Below, piece after piece: positions 35,473 through 44,784 of a stretch of DNA of 64,000 nt. Source of the stretch: Polyangiaceae bacterium (GTDB taxonomy: Bacteria > Myxococcota_A > Polyangia > Polyangiales > Polyangiaceae); the NCBI GenBank assembly GCA_013361525.1, contig JABFXY010000082.1:1-64000 (forward strand), given 5' to 3'. Under the pieces are notes generated by a model that was not told where the DNA came from, made no database searches, and saw nothing but the letters and a program-made list of their open reading frames with translations. The translations under genes and the position numbers were made by a program. How positions within the stretch are numbered: the stretch's first letter is position 1; the number at the start of each line of letters is the position of its first letter.

Positions 35473-36873
35473 GTGCCAACCGCCGCTGCGCCGAGCTCGC
35501 TGCTCGATCCGACCAAGGTCGGCGACACGCGCGCGGCGAGCGTGGCCCTCGACGTGTGGCGGCTCGCGTGGCCCGCGATCGGTCACATGTTCCTGCTCAC
35601 CGCCGTGTTCGCGGTCGATCGGCTGGTGCTCGGTCGAACCGACACCACGGCGCTCGCGAGCCTGCAAATATCGACCGTCCTCGTCTGGACGATCACGTCC
35701 ATCTTCACTGCGTTCTCGACGGGCACGTTGGCCGTCGCCGGGCGCGCATACGGCGCGGGCGATCGTCGGGCCGCAGCTCGCGCCGTCGGCGCCAGCTTGC
35801 TCTTGGCGCTGGGCCTCGGCGCCGTCGTCTCGGTCGTCACGCTCCTCGCGAGCTCCCTCCTTATCGAGCGTGTGTTCCCCCACGCCGGGGTGGATGTCCT
35901 TCGTGACGTCCAGCGGTACCTGATCGTGGTCGTCCCGGTGCTGCCGCTCGCGTTCGTCGAAGCGACGGCGGCCGCGGCCCTTCAAGCGGCGGGCGACACG
36001 CGCACGCCGCTCCTCGCAGCCGCGGCGAGCAACCTTCTCAACTTGACCCTCTCCTGCGTGCTCGTCTTCGGCTTGTTCGGCGCGCCGACGCTCGGGGTTC
36101 GAGGTGCGGCGATCGGCGCGGCAGCTGCGATCGTCCTACAGGCCTTTTCGCTCGTGGCCGCGCTCCTCCAAAAGGATGCGTCGATCCCACTTCGCGGTCT
36201 CGGTTTTCGCGAAGCATGCTGCGATCGCGCGATCATCGGCCGGCTGGTTCGCATCAGCATCCCCGCGTTCGCCGACAAGATCGTCTACGCCGGTGGATAC
36301 CTCGCATTCGTGGTGCTGGTCGCGTGGCTCGGTCCGCTCGCGATGGCGGCGAACCAAGCCGTGGTGAGCGTCGAGGCGATTTGTTTCCTCTCGGCGGAGG
36401 GCTTCGGCATCGCGGCCGGCGCGCTCGCTGCGCAAAGCCTCGGCGCCGGCGCACCCGATCGAGCCGAGCAGACCTCGCGCGTGGCCGCGTCGATGGCCGT
36501 CGCCTTCCTTTCGCTGATCGCGATCACCTTCGTGCTCGCTCCGCGGTCCCTCCTCGATGTGTTCAGCCCCGACGGCGCGGTCGTGGAGGCGGGTGCGTCC
36601 TCGTTGATCCTCGCGGCAGCTGCGCAGCCCTTCATGGCGTACGCGATCGTGATGCGGATGGCGCTTCGAGGAGCCGGCGCGACGGGCTCGGTGCTGGCCG
36701 TGACGCTGGCTGGGACGTTCCTCGTGCGTTTGCCGGTCGCGTACCTCGCGAGCTTCGTGTGGGGCTGGGGCCTCACGGGCATTTGGCTCGGGAGCACCCT
36801 CGATTGGATCGTCCAGGCGCTCGCCTTCGGATCGCTCTTTCACGTCGGCCGCTGGAAGACCTCTACCGCCTGA
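35473..36873 (+). CDS. MATE-family multidrug/toxin exporter
   Basis: Membrane protein of 466 aa with about twelve helices in two related halves, as in MATE/NorM transporters that export drugs or metabolites in exchange for Na+ or H+. Visible family features are LAWPAIGHMFLLTAVFAVD at the start, TALASLQISTVLVWTITSIF, ALQAAGDTRTPLLAAAASN in the first half and AANQAVVSVEAICFLSAEGF in the second. Start is GTG at 35473. It is followed after about 57 bp by a ThDP enzyme gene on the same strand. The substrate is unknown. Confidence 0.9.
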   Translation: MPTAAAPSSLLDPTKVGDTRAASVALDVWRLAWPAIGHMFLLTAVFAVDRLVLGRTDTTALASLQISTVLVWTITSIFTAFSTGTLAVAGRAYGAGDRRAAARAVGASLLLALGLGAVVSVVTLLASSLLIERVFPHAGVDVLRDVQRYLIVVVPVLPLAFVEATAAAALQAAGDTRTPLLAAAASNLLNLTLSCVLVFGLFGAPTLGVRGAAIGAAAAIVLQAFSLVAALLQKDASIPLRGLGFREACCDRAIIGRLVRISIPAFADKIVYAGGYLAFVVLVAWLGPLAMAANQAVVSVEAICFLSAEGFGIAAGALAAQSLGAGAPDRAEQTSRVAASMAVAFLSLIAITFVLAPRSLLDVFSPDGAVVEAGASSLILAAAAQPFMAYAIVMRMALRGAGATGSVLAVTLAGTFLVRLPVAYLASFVWGWGLTGIWLGSTLDWIVQALAFGSLFHVGRWKTSTA

Positions 36874-36930
36874 GCGTTTCCACACGCGCGATCCCTTGAC
36901 GCGCTGGTGCCGGAAAGCGATGCGGCATGA

Positions 36931-38553
36931 ATGGCGCAAGCTCACGGCGGAAAACTGGTCGCGAAGGCGCTCGCCCGACACGGGACGACGCACCTCTTCA
37001 CGCTTTGCGGCGGACACATCCAAGCGATCTACGACGGCTGTCTCGATGAAGGCATCCGCGTGGTCGACGTCCGCCACGAACAGACGGCAGGCCACGCCGC
37101 CGACGGATATGCGCGCGTCACCGGCAAGCCCGGCGTGTGCGCGGTCACCGCGGGTCCCGGCGTCACCGACGTCGTCACCGCCGCCGCGAACGCATTCCGC
37201 GCCGGCATTCCGATGATCATCTTCGGCGGCGCCGGACCTCGCGCGCTCCAAGACATGGGCTCGCTCCAGGACATGAACCACGTGGAGCTGATGCGCCCGA
37301 TCACCAAATGGAGCGTCGCGGTCCCGTCGACCGATCGCCTCCAGGAGTATGTCGACTCGGCATTTCGCATCGCCCAGGCCGGCGTGCCCGGCCCCGTCTT
37401 CCTCGAGGTTCCGCTCGACCTTTTGATGAATTGGGCCGACGACGCGCCACCTGCGACCAAGCCGCAGGCCCCGCCGCGGCCCGGTGGTGATCCCCGCACG
37501 ATCGAAGCCGCGGCGAAGCTCCTCGCGGAGAGCGAGCGGCCGATGTTCATCGTCGGCAGCCAATTGCGATGGTCCCCGCTCCCCGATGCGGTGAAGCAAA
37601 TCGCCGACAAGATCGAAGCGCCGTTCTACCTCAATGGCATGGCGCGCGGCGCGCTGCCCTATGCGCACAAGAACCTGATGACCCGGTCGCGCAAGTTCGC
37701 GCTCGGCAAGACCGACCTCTGCTTGGTCTTCGGCACACCGCTCGATTTCCGACTCGATTATGGCCGCGCGATTCCCGACAGCGCGAAGCTCGTTCAAATC
37801 GACCTCGACGGCGCCGAAATGGGTCGTAATCGCCGCGTCGACCTCGCCATTCACGGCGACAGCGGCCTGGTTCTCGATCAGCTCCTCGCGGCCGTCGGCG
37901 AGAAGAAGGCGACGCAATGGCTCTCCGCCGTTCGCGAGGCAGAGGACAAATCGCGCGCGAAGATGGCCGCCGAAATCGACTCCGACCAAAACCCGCCGAA
38001 TCCGCTGCGTGTGTGCGCGGAGCTCGGCACGCGATTGAAGAAGGACGACATCGTCATCGGCGACGGCGGCGACTTCGTCGCGACGGCGGCCTACGTCCTC
38101 AAGCTGGAGTGGCCGCAGCTGTGGATGGATCCTGGTCCGCTCGGCACCCTCGGCGTCGGCCCCGGCTACGCCATGGCCGCGAAGCTCACGCGACCCAACG
38201 CGAACGTCGTGCTCGTCTACGGCGACGGCTCGGTCGGCTTCAACGGCTTCGAGTTCGAGGCCATGGTTCGCCAGAACATCCCGGTCATCGCGATCGTCGG
38301 AAACGACGCGGCTTGGACGCAGATTCGGCGCGGCCAGGTCGAGCTCTACGGCACCGAGCGCGCGGTGGCCACGGCGCTCGAATACACCCGCTACGAGAAG
38401 ATCGTCGAAGCCTTCGGCGGTTTCGGCGCATACGTGGAGACGGTCGACCAGCTCGGCCCGGCCCTCGACGAAGCGTTCGCGTGCGGCAAGCCCGCCATGG
38501 TGAACGTGAAGATCGCGACGAGCGATTTCCGAAAGGGTGCCATCAGCGTCTGA
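36931..38553 (+). CDS. ThDP enzyme of the acetolactate synthase/2-hydroxyacyl-CoA lyase family
   Basis: Thiamine-diphosphate-dependent enzyme of 540 aa with the full three-domain layout: PYR domain with catalytic Glu50 (VRHEQTAGHAADGYAR), central domain (about 190-320, FIVGSQLRW) and PP domain with GDGSVGFNGFEFE and NDAAWTQ for ThDP-Mg binding. GPLGTLGVGPGYAM resembles ILVBL/HACL-type enzymes more than the anabolic IlvB, and no regulatory IlvH subunit is near, so a lyase, oxalyl-CoA-decarboxylase-like or carboligase role is possible. It lies between the MATE gene and a small gene 2 bp downstream. Confidence 0.9.
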   Translation: MAQAHGGKLVAKALARHGTTHLFTLCGGHIQAIYDGCLDEGIRVVDVRHEQTAGHAADGYARVTGKPGVCAVTAGPGVTDVVTAAANAFRAGIPMIIFGGAGPRALQDMGSLQDMNHVELMRPITKWSVAVPSTDRLQEYVDSAFRIAQAGVPGPVFLEVPLDLLMNWADDAPPATKPQAPPRPGGDPRTIEAAAKLLAESERPMFIVGSQLRWSPLPDAVKQIADKIEAPFYLNGMARGALPYAHKNLMTRSRKFALGKTDLCLVFGTPLDFRLDYGRAIPDSAKLVQIDLDGAEMGRNRRVDLAIHGDSGLVLDQLLAAVGEKKATQWLSAVREAEDKSRAKMAAEIDSDQNPPNPLRVCAELGTRLKKDDIVIGDGGDFVATAAYVLKLEWPQLWMDPGPLGTLGVGPGYAMAAKLTRPNANVVLVYGDGSVGFNGFEFEAMVRQNIPVIAIVGNDAAWTQIRRGQVELYGTERAVATALEYTRYEKIVEAFGGFGAYVETVDQLGPALDEAFACGKPAMVNVKIATSDFRKGAISV

Positions 38554-38555
38554 CG

Positions 38556-39077
38556 ATGCTCTTCCGATTCGTAGCGCCCAGCCTCGCCAAGCTCGACGAG
38601 CTCGATACCGAGGTGCTCGTCGCGACGGTGCACAGCGACGTGCGACCGGCGCGTGGTGTCGTGGGACTTTGCGACTTTCGAATGGGTGGCCGCATCTCGA
38701 AGCTGCTTCGTACCGGCTTCGTGAGCGGCGCCCGCGGTGAGGTCGTCATGGTCCCCGGCAAGCCGTTTCTCTCGTTCGACAAGATCCTCCTCTTCGGGGC
38801 AGGTCCCATCGCCGAGATGGATTTGGGCCGGTTCGACGAGCTCGTGAAGAGCTTCTACGACCGGCTCGCGAGGCTCCGCGCGCGCGTCGCGGTCGTCGAG
38901 CTGCCGGGCCGCGCGCACGGGTCGATTCCCCCGAACGACGCCGGCCAAGCCGTCCTCCGCGAGGCCCAGCGCGATCGCGAGTGTGATTGGTGGACGCTCG
39001 TCGAATCGCTCGATGGCCGCGCCGTCATCGAAGCGCTCGTGCAGGAGCAGCGGCGCCGCGTGCGGCGCGGTATCTGA
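38556..39077 (+). CDS. Protein resembling leucyl-aminopeptidase N-terminal domain
   Basis: 173 aa cytoplasmic protein starting 2 bp after the ThDP enzyme stop, so co-transcribed. The segments DVRPARGVVGLCDFRMGGRI, RTGFVSGARGE, VPGKPFLSFDKILLFGAG and FYDRLARLRARVAVVELPGR recall the non-catalytic N-terminal domain of M17 leucyl aminopeptidases; no metal-binding catalytic domain follows. It is probably a regulatory or macrodomain-like stand-alone protein, but its function is unknown. Confidence 0.65.
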   Translation: MLFRFVAPSLAKLDELDTEVLVATVHSDVRPARGVVGLCDFRMGGRISKLLRTGFVSGARGEVVMVPGKPFLSFDKILLFGAGPIAEMDLGRFDELVKSFYDRLARLRARVAVVELPGRAHGSIPPNDAGQAVLREAQRDRECDWWTLVESLDGRAVIEALVQEQRRRVRRGI

Positions 39078-39086
39078 AGGCTCGAC

Positions 39087-41201
39087 TCAGTCGCCGAGCA
39101 CCACCAGCCCGGTCGCTTCGAGCTGTCGCTGTAGGGCCTCGTCGAGCTCAGCGGCGTCCGTGCCCGGTGCGTACGTCTCGGCGAAGCCAGCGACCTCGTA
39201 CTTCGCGCGGTCGCCGTCGAGGAGGCTCCACGTGCTTTTCTTGGACCCGTCGACCGCCGCCGTCGCGTCGTAGAACGTCCGCCCGCGGTGATCGAACCGC
39301 CACGTGTCGACGAATAGAATGCGCGACGGAGCGTCCTCGCACACGCGCCGCAGATCCATTCCGTCGAAATGGGAAGGCACCGGTGTATTCGTCAACGACG
39401 CGATCGTCGCCGATACGTCGACGAGGCTCGCCGCCGCCGAGCAGCGCGTGCCCACGATCCCCGGGATGCGCGCCATCAGCGGAATGCGGATCGCCGATTC
39501 TCGAAGTGAAAGACCGTGATATCGGCGCTCGCCGTCGAACTCTTCTCCGTGATCGGCCGCGACCAAAACCGCGGTCTTCGATGCTCGCTCCGGTGCATCC
39601 AGCACGTCCAAGAGGCGCCCAATTTCACGGTCGGTGAAGGCGATTTCGTGGTCGTACAGATCGATGGCCTTCTCGCCGAACGACGGCGCCTCCTTGTGGC
39701 GCTGCACGGGCGCGTGTGGGCCGAAGTAATGGACCCAAAGAAAAAACGGGCCTTTTTTGTCGAGGTTCTTGATCGCCGAAATGGCCAGATCGGTGGTGCC
39801 GGCGTCCGTCCGCTTCTTGCGAGCCAGCTTGTCCGTCAGCTTGATCGTCCCGAATCCGGTGAACGCGCCGAGCTCCGGCCGAAAGTAGCCGGTCGCGCCG
39901 TCGTCCAGCACGGCATAGGTGTCGACGCCGTTGTCTTCGAGCAATTCGGGGAGCGTCGGCCGCTCGTCCTCGAGCGGAAGCGAAAACGTGCGCGCGAGGA
40001 TCTCTCCGCCCTTCAACGCGCCGACGTCTTTCCTGCGAAGGAGGCGAAGCCGATTGGTCTCTTGAATGGCGGTCCATTCCAATCGTCGCGCCCACACCCC
40101 GCGCATCAACGAGGAGAGAGCGACGCTCGTCCAACCGCCGGACGTGTAGGCGCGATCGAAGACGAGCGCTCCTTTGGACCATTCGTCGAGATTCGGGGAC
40201 GTGGGACGCTCGGCGCCATAAACACCGAGCCGATCCGGGCGCAGCGCATCCACCGTGATGAGAACGACACTGAGCCGCCTCGCGGATGAATTGGGGGCCG
40301 GTTCGGGGGGAGGGACACTGGGCTGCCGATCGCCGCCGAGACAGTTTTCATCGACGCCGTTGCTGGGGACGTCGGGGGCGCCCGGATGAACGTGTCCATT
40401 CCACGCCGCGCAATCACCGCCGCCGAGCAACGGCGCGAAACCGTCGCCGTCGATATCGGTGAGCGCACGGTGGATCTCGAGCGCGAATCGCGGAAGGGGT
40501 CGATCCAAAAGGCCGTGGCTGGTCGGCGTCGGCTGCGAGCCGAGCAACAGCCACGGCAACACCATTGCGATTGCGAGCGAACCGCCGGCCGCGCGTCGCC
40601 ATTTCGCCGGAACGGCTCGAATCGGGAGGATCGACACCGCGCAGGTCAGCGCGACCAACATCAATGCGCGGGCAACGAAATGGGCCGCCGGATACGAGCG
40701 TGGATAGGAGGTTCTGTCGAACACGATCGAGCCGACGACCGCCGCTGCGAGGATGACGAGCACGATCCTCCGTCGTCGCTCGGTCGCGCTCGCCCACGCA
40801 TTCGCGCCGGGGCGAAGTGGCACCGTCGTGATGATCGCGCCCGCCGTCACGAAACCAGCGACGGCGCTGCCGGCGAGCGCGCCCGATGCCTTCAGCCACT
40901 CGGAGCTTCCGAGGCGGGCGATCGCGTTGAGATCGTCGCTCGCCCAGTGCGCGAGCGCCAATCCGAGGGCGCAAGCGATCGCGATGACGGCGAGCCGCGG
41001 AAGGCGGGCGAGCATGTTGAACGCCAGCGCCGACCCGACGCAGAGGCCGGCGGCGAGGCCCGCCGCCGCGAGCCAAACGAGTGGACCCGATGCCTCCGCG
41101 CGGAGGGAGTCTGCGACGACGAGCGGAACGAGAACGAGCGCGAGCCGCGTGGGGTCGAAGGGCGTATGAAGCGGCGCGATGAAACGTAACGACTTCGTCA
41201 C
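39087..41201 (-). CDS. Membrane sulfatase-superfamily protein with MopE-like motif
   Basis: 704 aa protein. Five to six membrane helices (about 18-222) precede a calcium-binding-like MopE motif (about 249-291: DIDGDGFAPLLGGGDC, PGAPDVPSNGVDENC), then a sulfatase/alkaline-phosphatase fold (about 308-650) with metal motifs VDALRPDRLGVYG and AADHGEEFDG. The position of the catalytic Cys/Ser of CxPxR sulfatases is Thr358 in GGWTSVALSSLMRG, as in phosphoglycerol or phosphoethanolamine transferases that use Thr, so a formylglycine sulfatase is unlikely; a phosphotransferase or phosphodiesterase on the outer side is more plausible (inference). It is convergent with the plus-strand gene ending at 39077. 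Confidence 0.85.
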   Translation of the reverse strand: MTKSLRFIAPLHTPFDPTRLALVLVPLVVADSLRAEASGPLVWLAAAGLAAGLCVGSALAFNMLARLPRLAVIAIACALGLALAHWASDDLNAIARLGSSEWLKASGALAGSAVAGFVTAGAIITTVPLRPGANAWASATERRRRIVLVILAAAVVGSIVFDRTSYPRSYPAAHFVARALMLVALTCAVSILPIRAVPAKWRRAAGGSLAIAMVLPWLLLGSQPTPTSHGLLDRPLPRFALEIHRALTDIDGDGFAPLLGGGDCAAWNGHVHPGAPDVPSNGVDENCLGGDRQPSVPPPEPAPNSSARRLSVVLITVDALRPDRLGVYGAERPTSPNLDEWSKGALVFDRAYTSGGWTSVALSSLMRGVWARRLEWTAIQETNRLRLLRRKDVGALKGGEILARTFSLPLEDERPTLPELLEDNGVDTYAVLDDGATGYFRPELGAFTGFGTIKLTDKLARKKRTDAGTTDLAISAIKNLDKKGPFFLWVHYFGPHAPVQRHKEAPSFGEKAIDLYDHEIAFTDREIGRLLDVLDAPERASKTAVLVAADHGEEFDGERRYHGLSLRESAIRIPLMARIPGIVGTRCSAAASLVDVSATIASLTNTPVPSHFDGMDLRRVCEDAPSRILFVDTWRFDHRGRTFYDATAAVDGSKKSTWSLLDGDRAKYEVAGFAETYAPGTDAAELDEALQRQLEATGLVVLGD

Positions 41202-41257
41202 CGGGGCGACGCAGCGTAGATCAGTCCCCGACGCTCCGCGATCGGCCTGATGCTAGA

Positions 41258-42049
41258 GTGCTCGCCCTCGTGCGTCGGCTCGTCGTCCCATTCCTCGCCG
41301 TGATCGCGGCATGCGCGTCGAACACGATGACGCCCAAGGAAAAGAAGCTCGACGACGCGCTCGAGGCGGCCGGTGTCCGCGCGTTTCCCGGGGGCAAACG
41401 TCTGAAGAAACTGACCGGGCACGCCGAGCGGGGCGAGCTCGAAGACGGCTTCATCGTGATGCTGACGGCGGACACCTGCTACGCGATCGTCGGCGTCGGC
41501 GAGGCGCCGATCAAGACGATGAGCGTCCTCGTGACGAGCCCGATCGGCTCGTGGATCGCGAAGACGAAGGAGCCCGAGCCGCGTCCGAACCTCCGTGTCT
41601 GCGCGAAGGTCTCCGGGCCTCACCGCATCGGCGTGACCGTCGCGGGGCGCGGCGACTACCTGTTCGGCGTCTTCGGCGACGAGCCGCCTGCCGTCAGCGC
41701 ATCGGCCGTCGCGAGCGCCGGCGCACCGAAGCCGTCGTCGACCGCCTCCGCGCCGGCAGCGACCGCCCCTGCATGCGCCGCGGCTGGGCAAACGACGGCG
41801 TTTCATCGAAGCGTCGCAGCAGATCATCGTGCGTGCAAAAGCGACGACGATTGCATCACGATCAAGCTCGATTGCGGTGCCCTCGAATGTACGGGCGCCA
41901 ATCGAGCTCATCGTGCCGCCTATTCCGCGCCGCTCGATTGCCGCGGGTACGACGGCGCGCTCGCTTCGGCCGATTGTGACCCACAGCTCGGCTTCTTCGC
42001 GCCGCGCTGCCAGCAGGGCTGTTGTGTCAGCGCCCGCGTGGCGCCCTGA
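41258..42049 (+). CDS. Cys-rich hypothetical lipoprotein
   Basis: About 263 aa from a GTG at 41258 (a second GTG at 41270 also fits). The N-terminus is a lipoprotein signal ending AVIAAC. The middle (about 30-145) is an alpha/beta-like domain, then a Ser/Ala/Pro linker (about 150-175), then a Cys-rich end with DHRACKSDDDCITIKLDC and QGCCVS. I do not know the family. Its stop abuts the stop of the convergent PEBP lipoprotein gene (42049/42050). Confidence 0.72.
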   Translation: MLALVRRLVVPFLAVIAACASNTMTPKEKKLDDALEAAGVRAFPGGKRLKKLTGHAERGELEDGFIVMLTADTCYAIVGVGEAPIKTMSVLVTSPIGSWIAKTKEPEPRPNLRVCAKVSGPHRIGVTVAGRGDYLFGVFGDEPPAVSASAVASAGAPKPSSTASAPAATAPACAAAGQTTAFHRSVAADHRACKSDDDCITIKLDCGALECTGANRAHRAAYSAPLDCRGYDGALASADCDPQLGFFAPRCQQGCCVSARVAP

Positions 42050-42598
42050 TCAGCTCCGCTTTTTTTCGTACGTGCCGACGTATTGGGCCTCCGCGACGAT
42101 GTGCCCTTTCATCTGGCCCTCGAGCGCGGCCCTGTCGAGGCCGCTCTTCCCGATGGTCGTATCCAATGCGTAGAGCTTGAAGACATAGCGATGTTTGCCG
42201 CTCGGTGGGCAAGGTCCGCCATAGCTGACTTTGTCCCAGCCATTGGTGCCTTGTTGGCTGCCGGCCGGGAGGTTGCCGCGCTCGGGGATTCCGGTCTCGC
42301 TCGTCGGAATGTCGTAGAGCACCCAATGGGTGAACGTGCCGCCCGGAGCGTCGGGATCGTCGACGATGATCGCGAGGCTCTTCGCGTTTCCGGGCACGCC
42401 GGTCCACCGCAGACCGGGCGGCGCGTCTTCGCCCTCACACGTGAACGCCGTCGGGATATCGCCCTTCGAAGCGAACGAGTCGGACGTGAGCGACATCGTG
42501 CCGGACGCCGGTGTGGGGCGCGACGATGGCGTGCTGTTGCAGCCGGCCGCAACGAGAACGCCCAGCGCAATCGACCTTGCAATGAATCGGTGGTTCAT
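42050..42598 (-). CDS. YbhB/YbcL-like PEBP lipoprotein
   Basis: 182 aa phosphatidylethanolamine-binding-protein-family lipoprotein. The signal ends LVAAGC. The PEBP fold shows its two signatures, VDDPDAPGGTFTHWVLYDIP and GGPCPPSGKHRYVFKLYALD, in a domain of about 150 residues, the usual size of bacterial YbhB proteins. Ligand and role are not established for these proteins. It lies downstream of eno on the same strand, 85 bp away. Confidence 0.9.
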   Translation of the reverse strand: MNHRFIARSIALGVLVAAGCNSTPSSRPTPASGTMSLTSDSFASKGDIPTAFTCEGEDAPPGLRWTGVPGNAKSLAIIVDDPDAPGGTFTHWVLYDIPTSETGIPERGNLPAGSQQGTNGWDKVSYGGPCPPSGKHRYVFKLYALDTTIGKSGLDRAALEGQMKGHIVAEAQYVGTYEKKRS

Positions 42599-42683
42599 GG
42601 CCGTTGCCGCACCGCAGTCAGCGCTGCGGCCTCCGATTCATCGGACGCAAGGTCCGTGCTAGGCGTCTCGTCGTCGTCGGTCG

Positions 42684-43958
42684 TCAGCGCTGGTACGGCG
42701 ACTTGCCGGCGAAGACCTCGGCGGCTCCGAGCTGGCTCGCGATACGAAGCAGCTGGTTGTACTTCGCGACGCGGTCCGAGCGCGATGCGCTTCCCGTCTT
42801 GATTTGCCCGGCGTTGGTCGCGACCGCGAGGTCGGCAATGAACGTGTCCTCCGTCTCGCCCGAGCGGTGCGAGATGATGACGCCGTAGCCATTCTGCTGG
42901 CCCAGCCGCACGCAATCGAGCGTTTCGGTGACGGTGCCGATCTGGTTCAGCTTGATGAGGATCGCGTTGGCGAGACCGGCCTCGATGCCCTTCTTGAATC
43001 GCTTCGGGTTCGTGACGAAGAGATCGTCGCCGACGAGCTGAACCTTCTTGCCGAGCGTCTCGGTGAGGAGCTTCCACCCCTTGTCGTCGCCCTCGGCGCA
43101 ACCGTCCTCGATGCTCACGATCGGGAACTCGTCGCACCACGACTTGTAGATCTCGACGATCTCCTCTCGCGTCTTGGGCTGCTTGTCGAAGGTGTAGCGC
43201 TGCGACTTTTCGTCGTAGAACTCGGAGAGCGCGGCATCGAGCGCGATGCCGACGTCTTTACCGGGTTTGAGCCCCGCCGACTCGATCGCGCGAACGACGG
43301 CCTCGAGCGCGGCTTTGTTCGACGCGAGGCGCGGCGCGAACCCACCTTCGTCGCCGACGGCGGTCACCATTCCGTCCTTCTTCAGGATCGACTTCAGGTT
43401 GTGGAAGATCTCGACGCCCATTCGCAGCGAATCCGCGAACGAGTCGGCGCGGTGCGGGATCACCATGAACTCTTGGATTTCGAGCCCGTTGTCCGCGTGC
43501 ACGCCGCCATTGAGGATGTTCAGCATCGGCGTCGGCGTGACGCGCGCCTGCACGCCGCCGAGGTACCGCCAAAGCGGAAGATCGACGACGTCCGCGGCAG
43601 CACGCGCCGTCGCCATCGACACCGCGAGGATCGCATTCGCGCCGAGCTTGCCCTTGTTGCCCGTGCCGTCGGCGTCGATGAGGACCTGATCGATCGCCGC
43701 TTGATCGAGCGCGTCCATCCCTTGGATTGCCGGGCCCAGGGAGCTCTCGATGTTCTTGACGGCGGTGAGGACACCTTTGCCGAGGTACCGCTTTTTGTCG
43801 CCGTCTCGGAGCTCGACCGCTTCGTACTCACCGGTCGATGCGCCGCTCGGCACGGCTGCGCGCCCGAACCCGCTCATCGTGCGAACTTCGACTTCGACCG
43901 TGGGGTTGCCGCGCGAATCGAGGACCTCGCGCGCTGTGACGCTCTCGATCTCAGACAT
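42684..43958 (-). CDS. eno: Enolase
   Basis: Glycolytic enzyme that converts 2-phosphoglycerate to phosphoenolpyruvate. The 424 aa length is typical. Signatures include AREVLDSRGNPTVEVEV, VPSGASTGEYEAVELRDGD, LGANAILAVSMA, PMLNILNGGVHADN, VGDEGGFAP (catalytic Glu), SIEDGCAEGD (Mg ligands), LVGDDLFVTN, the catalytic Lys in ILIKLNQIGTVTET and SHRSGETEDTFIADLAV. The ATG at 43958 is preceded by AGGAAGG; the open frame upstream is not conserved. It is divergent from the DotU-like gene. Confidence 0.98.
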   Translation of the reverse strand: MSEIESVTAREVLDSRGNPTVEVEVRTMSGFGRAAVPSGASTGEYEAVELRDGDKKRYLGKGVLTAVKNIESSLGPAIQGMDALDQAAIDQVLIDADGTGNKGKLGANAILAVSMATARAAADVVDLPLWRYLGGVQARVTPTPMLNILNGGVHADNGLEIQEFMVIPHRADSFADSLRMGVEIFHNLKSILKKDGMVTAVGDEGGFAPRLASNKAALEAVVRAIESAGLKPGKDVGIALDAALSEFYDEKSQRYTFDKQPKTREEIVEIYKSWCDEFPIVSIEDGCAEGDDKGWKLLTETLGKKVQLVGDDLFVTNPKRFKKGIEAGLANAILIKLNQIGTVTETLDCVRLGQQNGYGVIISHRSGETEDTFIADLAVATNAGQIKTGSASRSDRVAKYNQLLRIASQLGAAEVFAGKSPYQR

Positions 43959-44136
43959 GGTCACCTTCCTCAAAGGCCAGGTTTTTTGGTCGCGCGGGAG
44001 GCGCGCCCAAGTGAGTCGCGCCGCCGGCGCGCCCCTCGTGAACAGCGGCGGTGAGCATGGTGCGTCCGCGTTTTCGTCGCAAGACAGGACTTCTGACGCA
44101 CGCTCCTCGAAGTGATGTACCCTCCCGCCGACACGC

Positions 44137-44784
44137 GTGAGCGAGATCCAATCCATCGGCGTCTTCGGCGAAGAGATGCTTCTCTGGATCTGCCTGTTGC
44201 GGCAGTCGCCGCGAAGGCCCCCGCCGGAGCTCGTCTATCGACAGGCGAACTTCCTCCTCGACGAGATGCGCTCTTCGCAGGTCGCGCAGCTGCTTCCCGT
44301 CGTGAGCGCCGAGGACGGAATGTTCGCGGTCGCCGCGCTCGCGGACGAGGTCGCCATGGCGCTGCCGGATCTGCGTCCGTGGTGGAGCCAGAACATGCTC
44401 CAGGCGCGGAGGTTCAACACCAACAACGCCGGCGTGGAGTTTTTCTCGCGCCTCGAGCGTGTCCGCGTCGGCTCGAAGAACGTCCTCGCGACGTACGTCA
44501 CCGTCCTCGGGTGCGGCTTCCTCGGCCAGTATGGATTGCCCGGCCGCGACCCGTATCTGTTGAACGAGCTTCGGGCCCAGCTCGCGCGTGAGCTCGGCGT
44601 CGACGCCGATCGCGACGTCATGGGCGGCGCGCTGAAGCCGTATCGCAATGCGCAGGTGCCCGCGGAGTTTCTTCCGAAAGAGCCGTTCTACAAGTCGATC
44701 TGGGCAGGCCGCGCGCTCGCCGTCGTCCTGCTCTTCGTCGGGGCCAGCATTCTCGGGGCCGCGCTGGACACGTACTTGAAATGA
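44137..44784 (+). CDS. DotU/TssL-like membrane protein
   Basis: 215 aa protein with the DotU/TssL layout: a cytoplasmic helical domain (about 1-185: FLLDEMRSSQ, ALADEVAMALPDLRPWW, FFSRLERVR, VTVLGCGFLGQYG) and a single C-terminal membrane helix (about 190-211). In type VI and type IVb secretion, this protein pairs with TssM/IcmF in the inner-membrane complex. Here the stop overlaps the start of a short TssM-like gene by 4 bp (ATGA). No other tss or dot gene is in the window. No peptidoglycan-binding C-terminal domain is present. Start is GTG at 44137. Confidence 0.82.
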   Translation: MSEIQSIGVFGEEMLLWICLLRQSPRRPPPELVYRQANFLLDEMRSSQVAQLLPVVSAEDGMFAVAALADEVAMALPDLRPWWSQNMLQARRFNTNNAGVEFFSRLERVRVGSKNVLATYVTVLGCGFLGQYGLPGRDPYLLNELRAQLARELGVDADRDVMGGALKPYRNAQVPAEFLPKEPFYKSIWAGRALAVVLLFVGASILGAALDTYLK

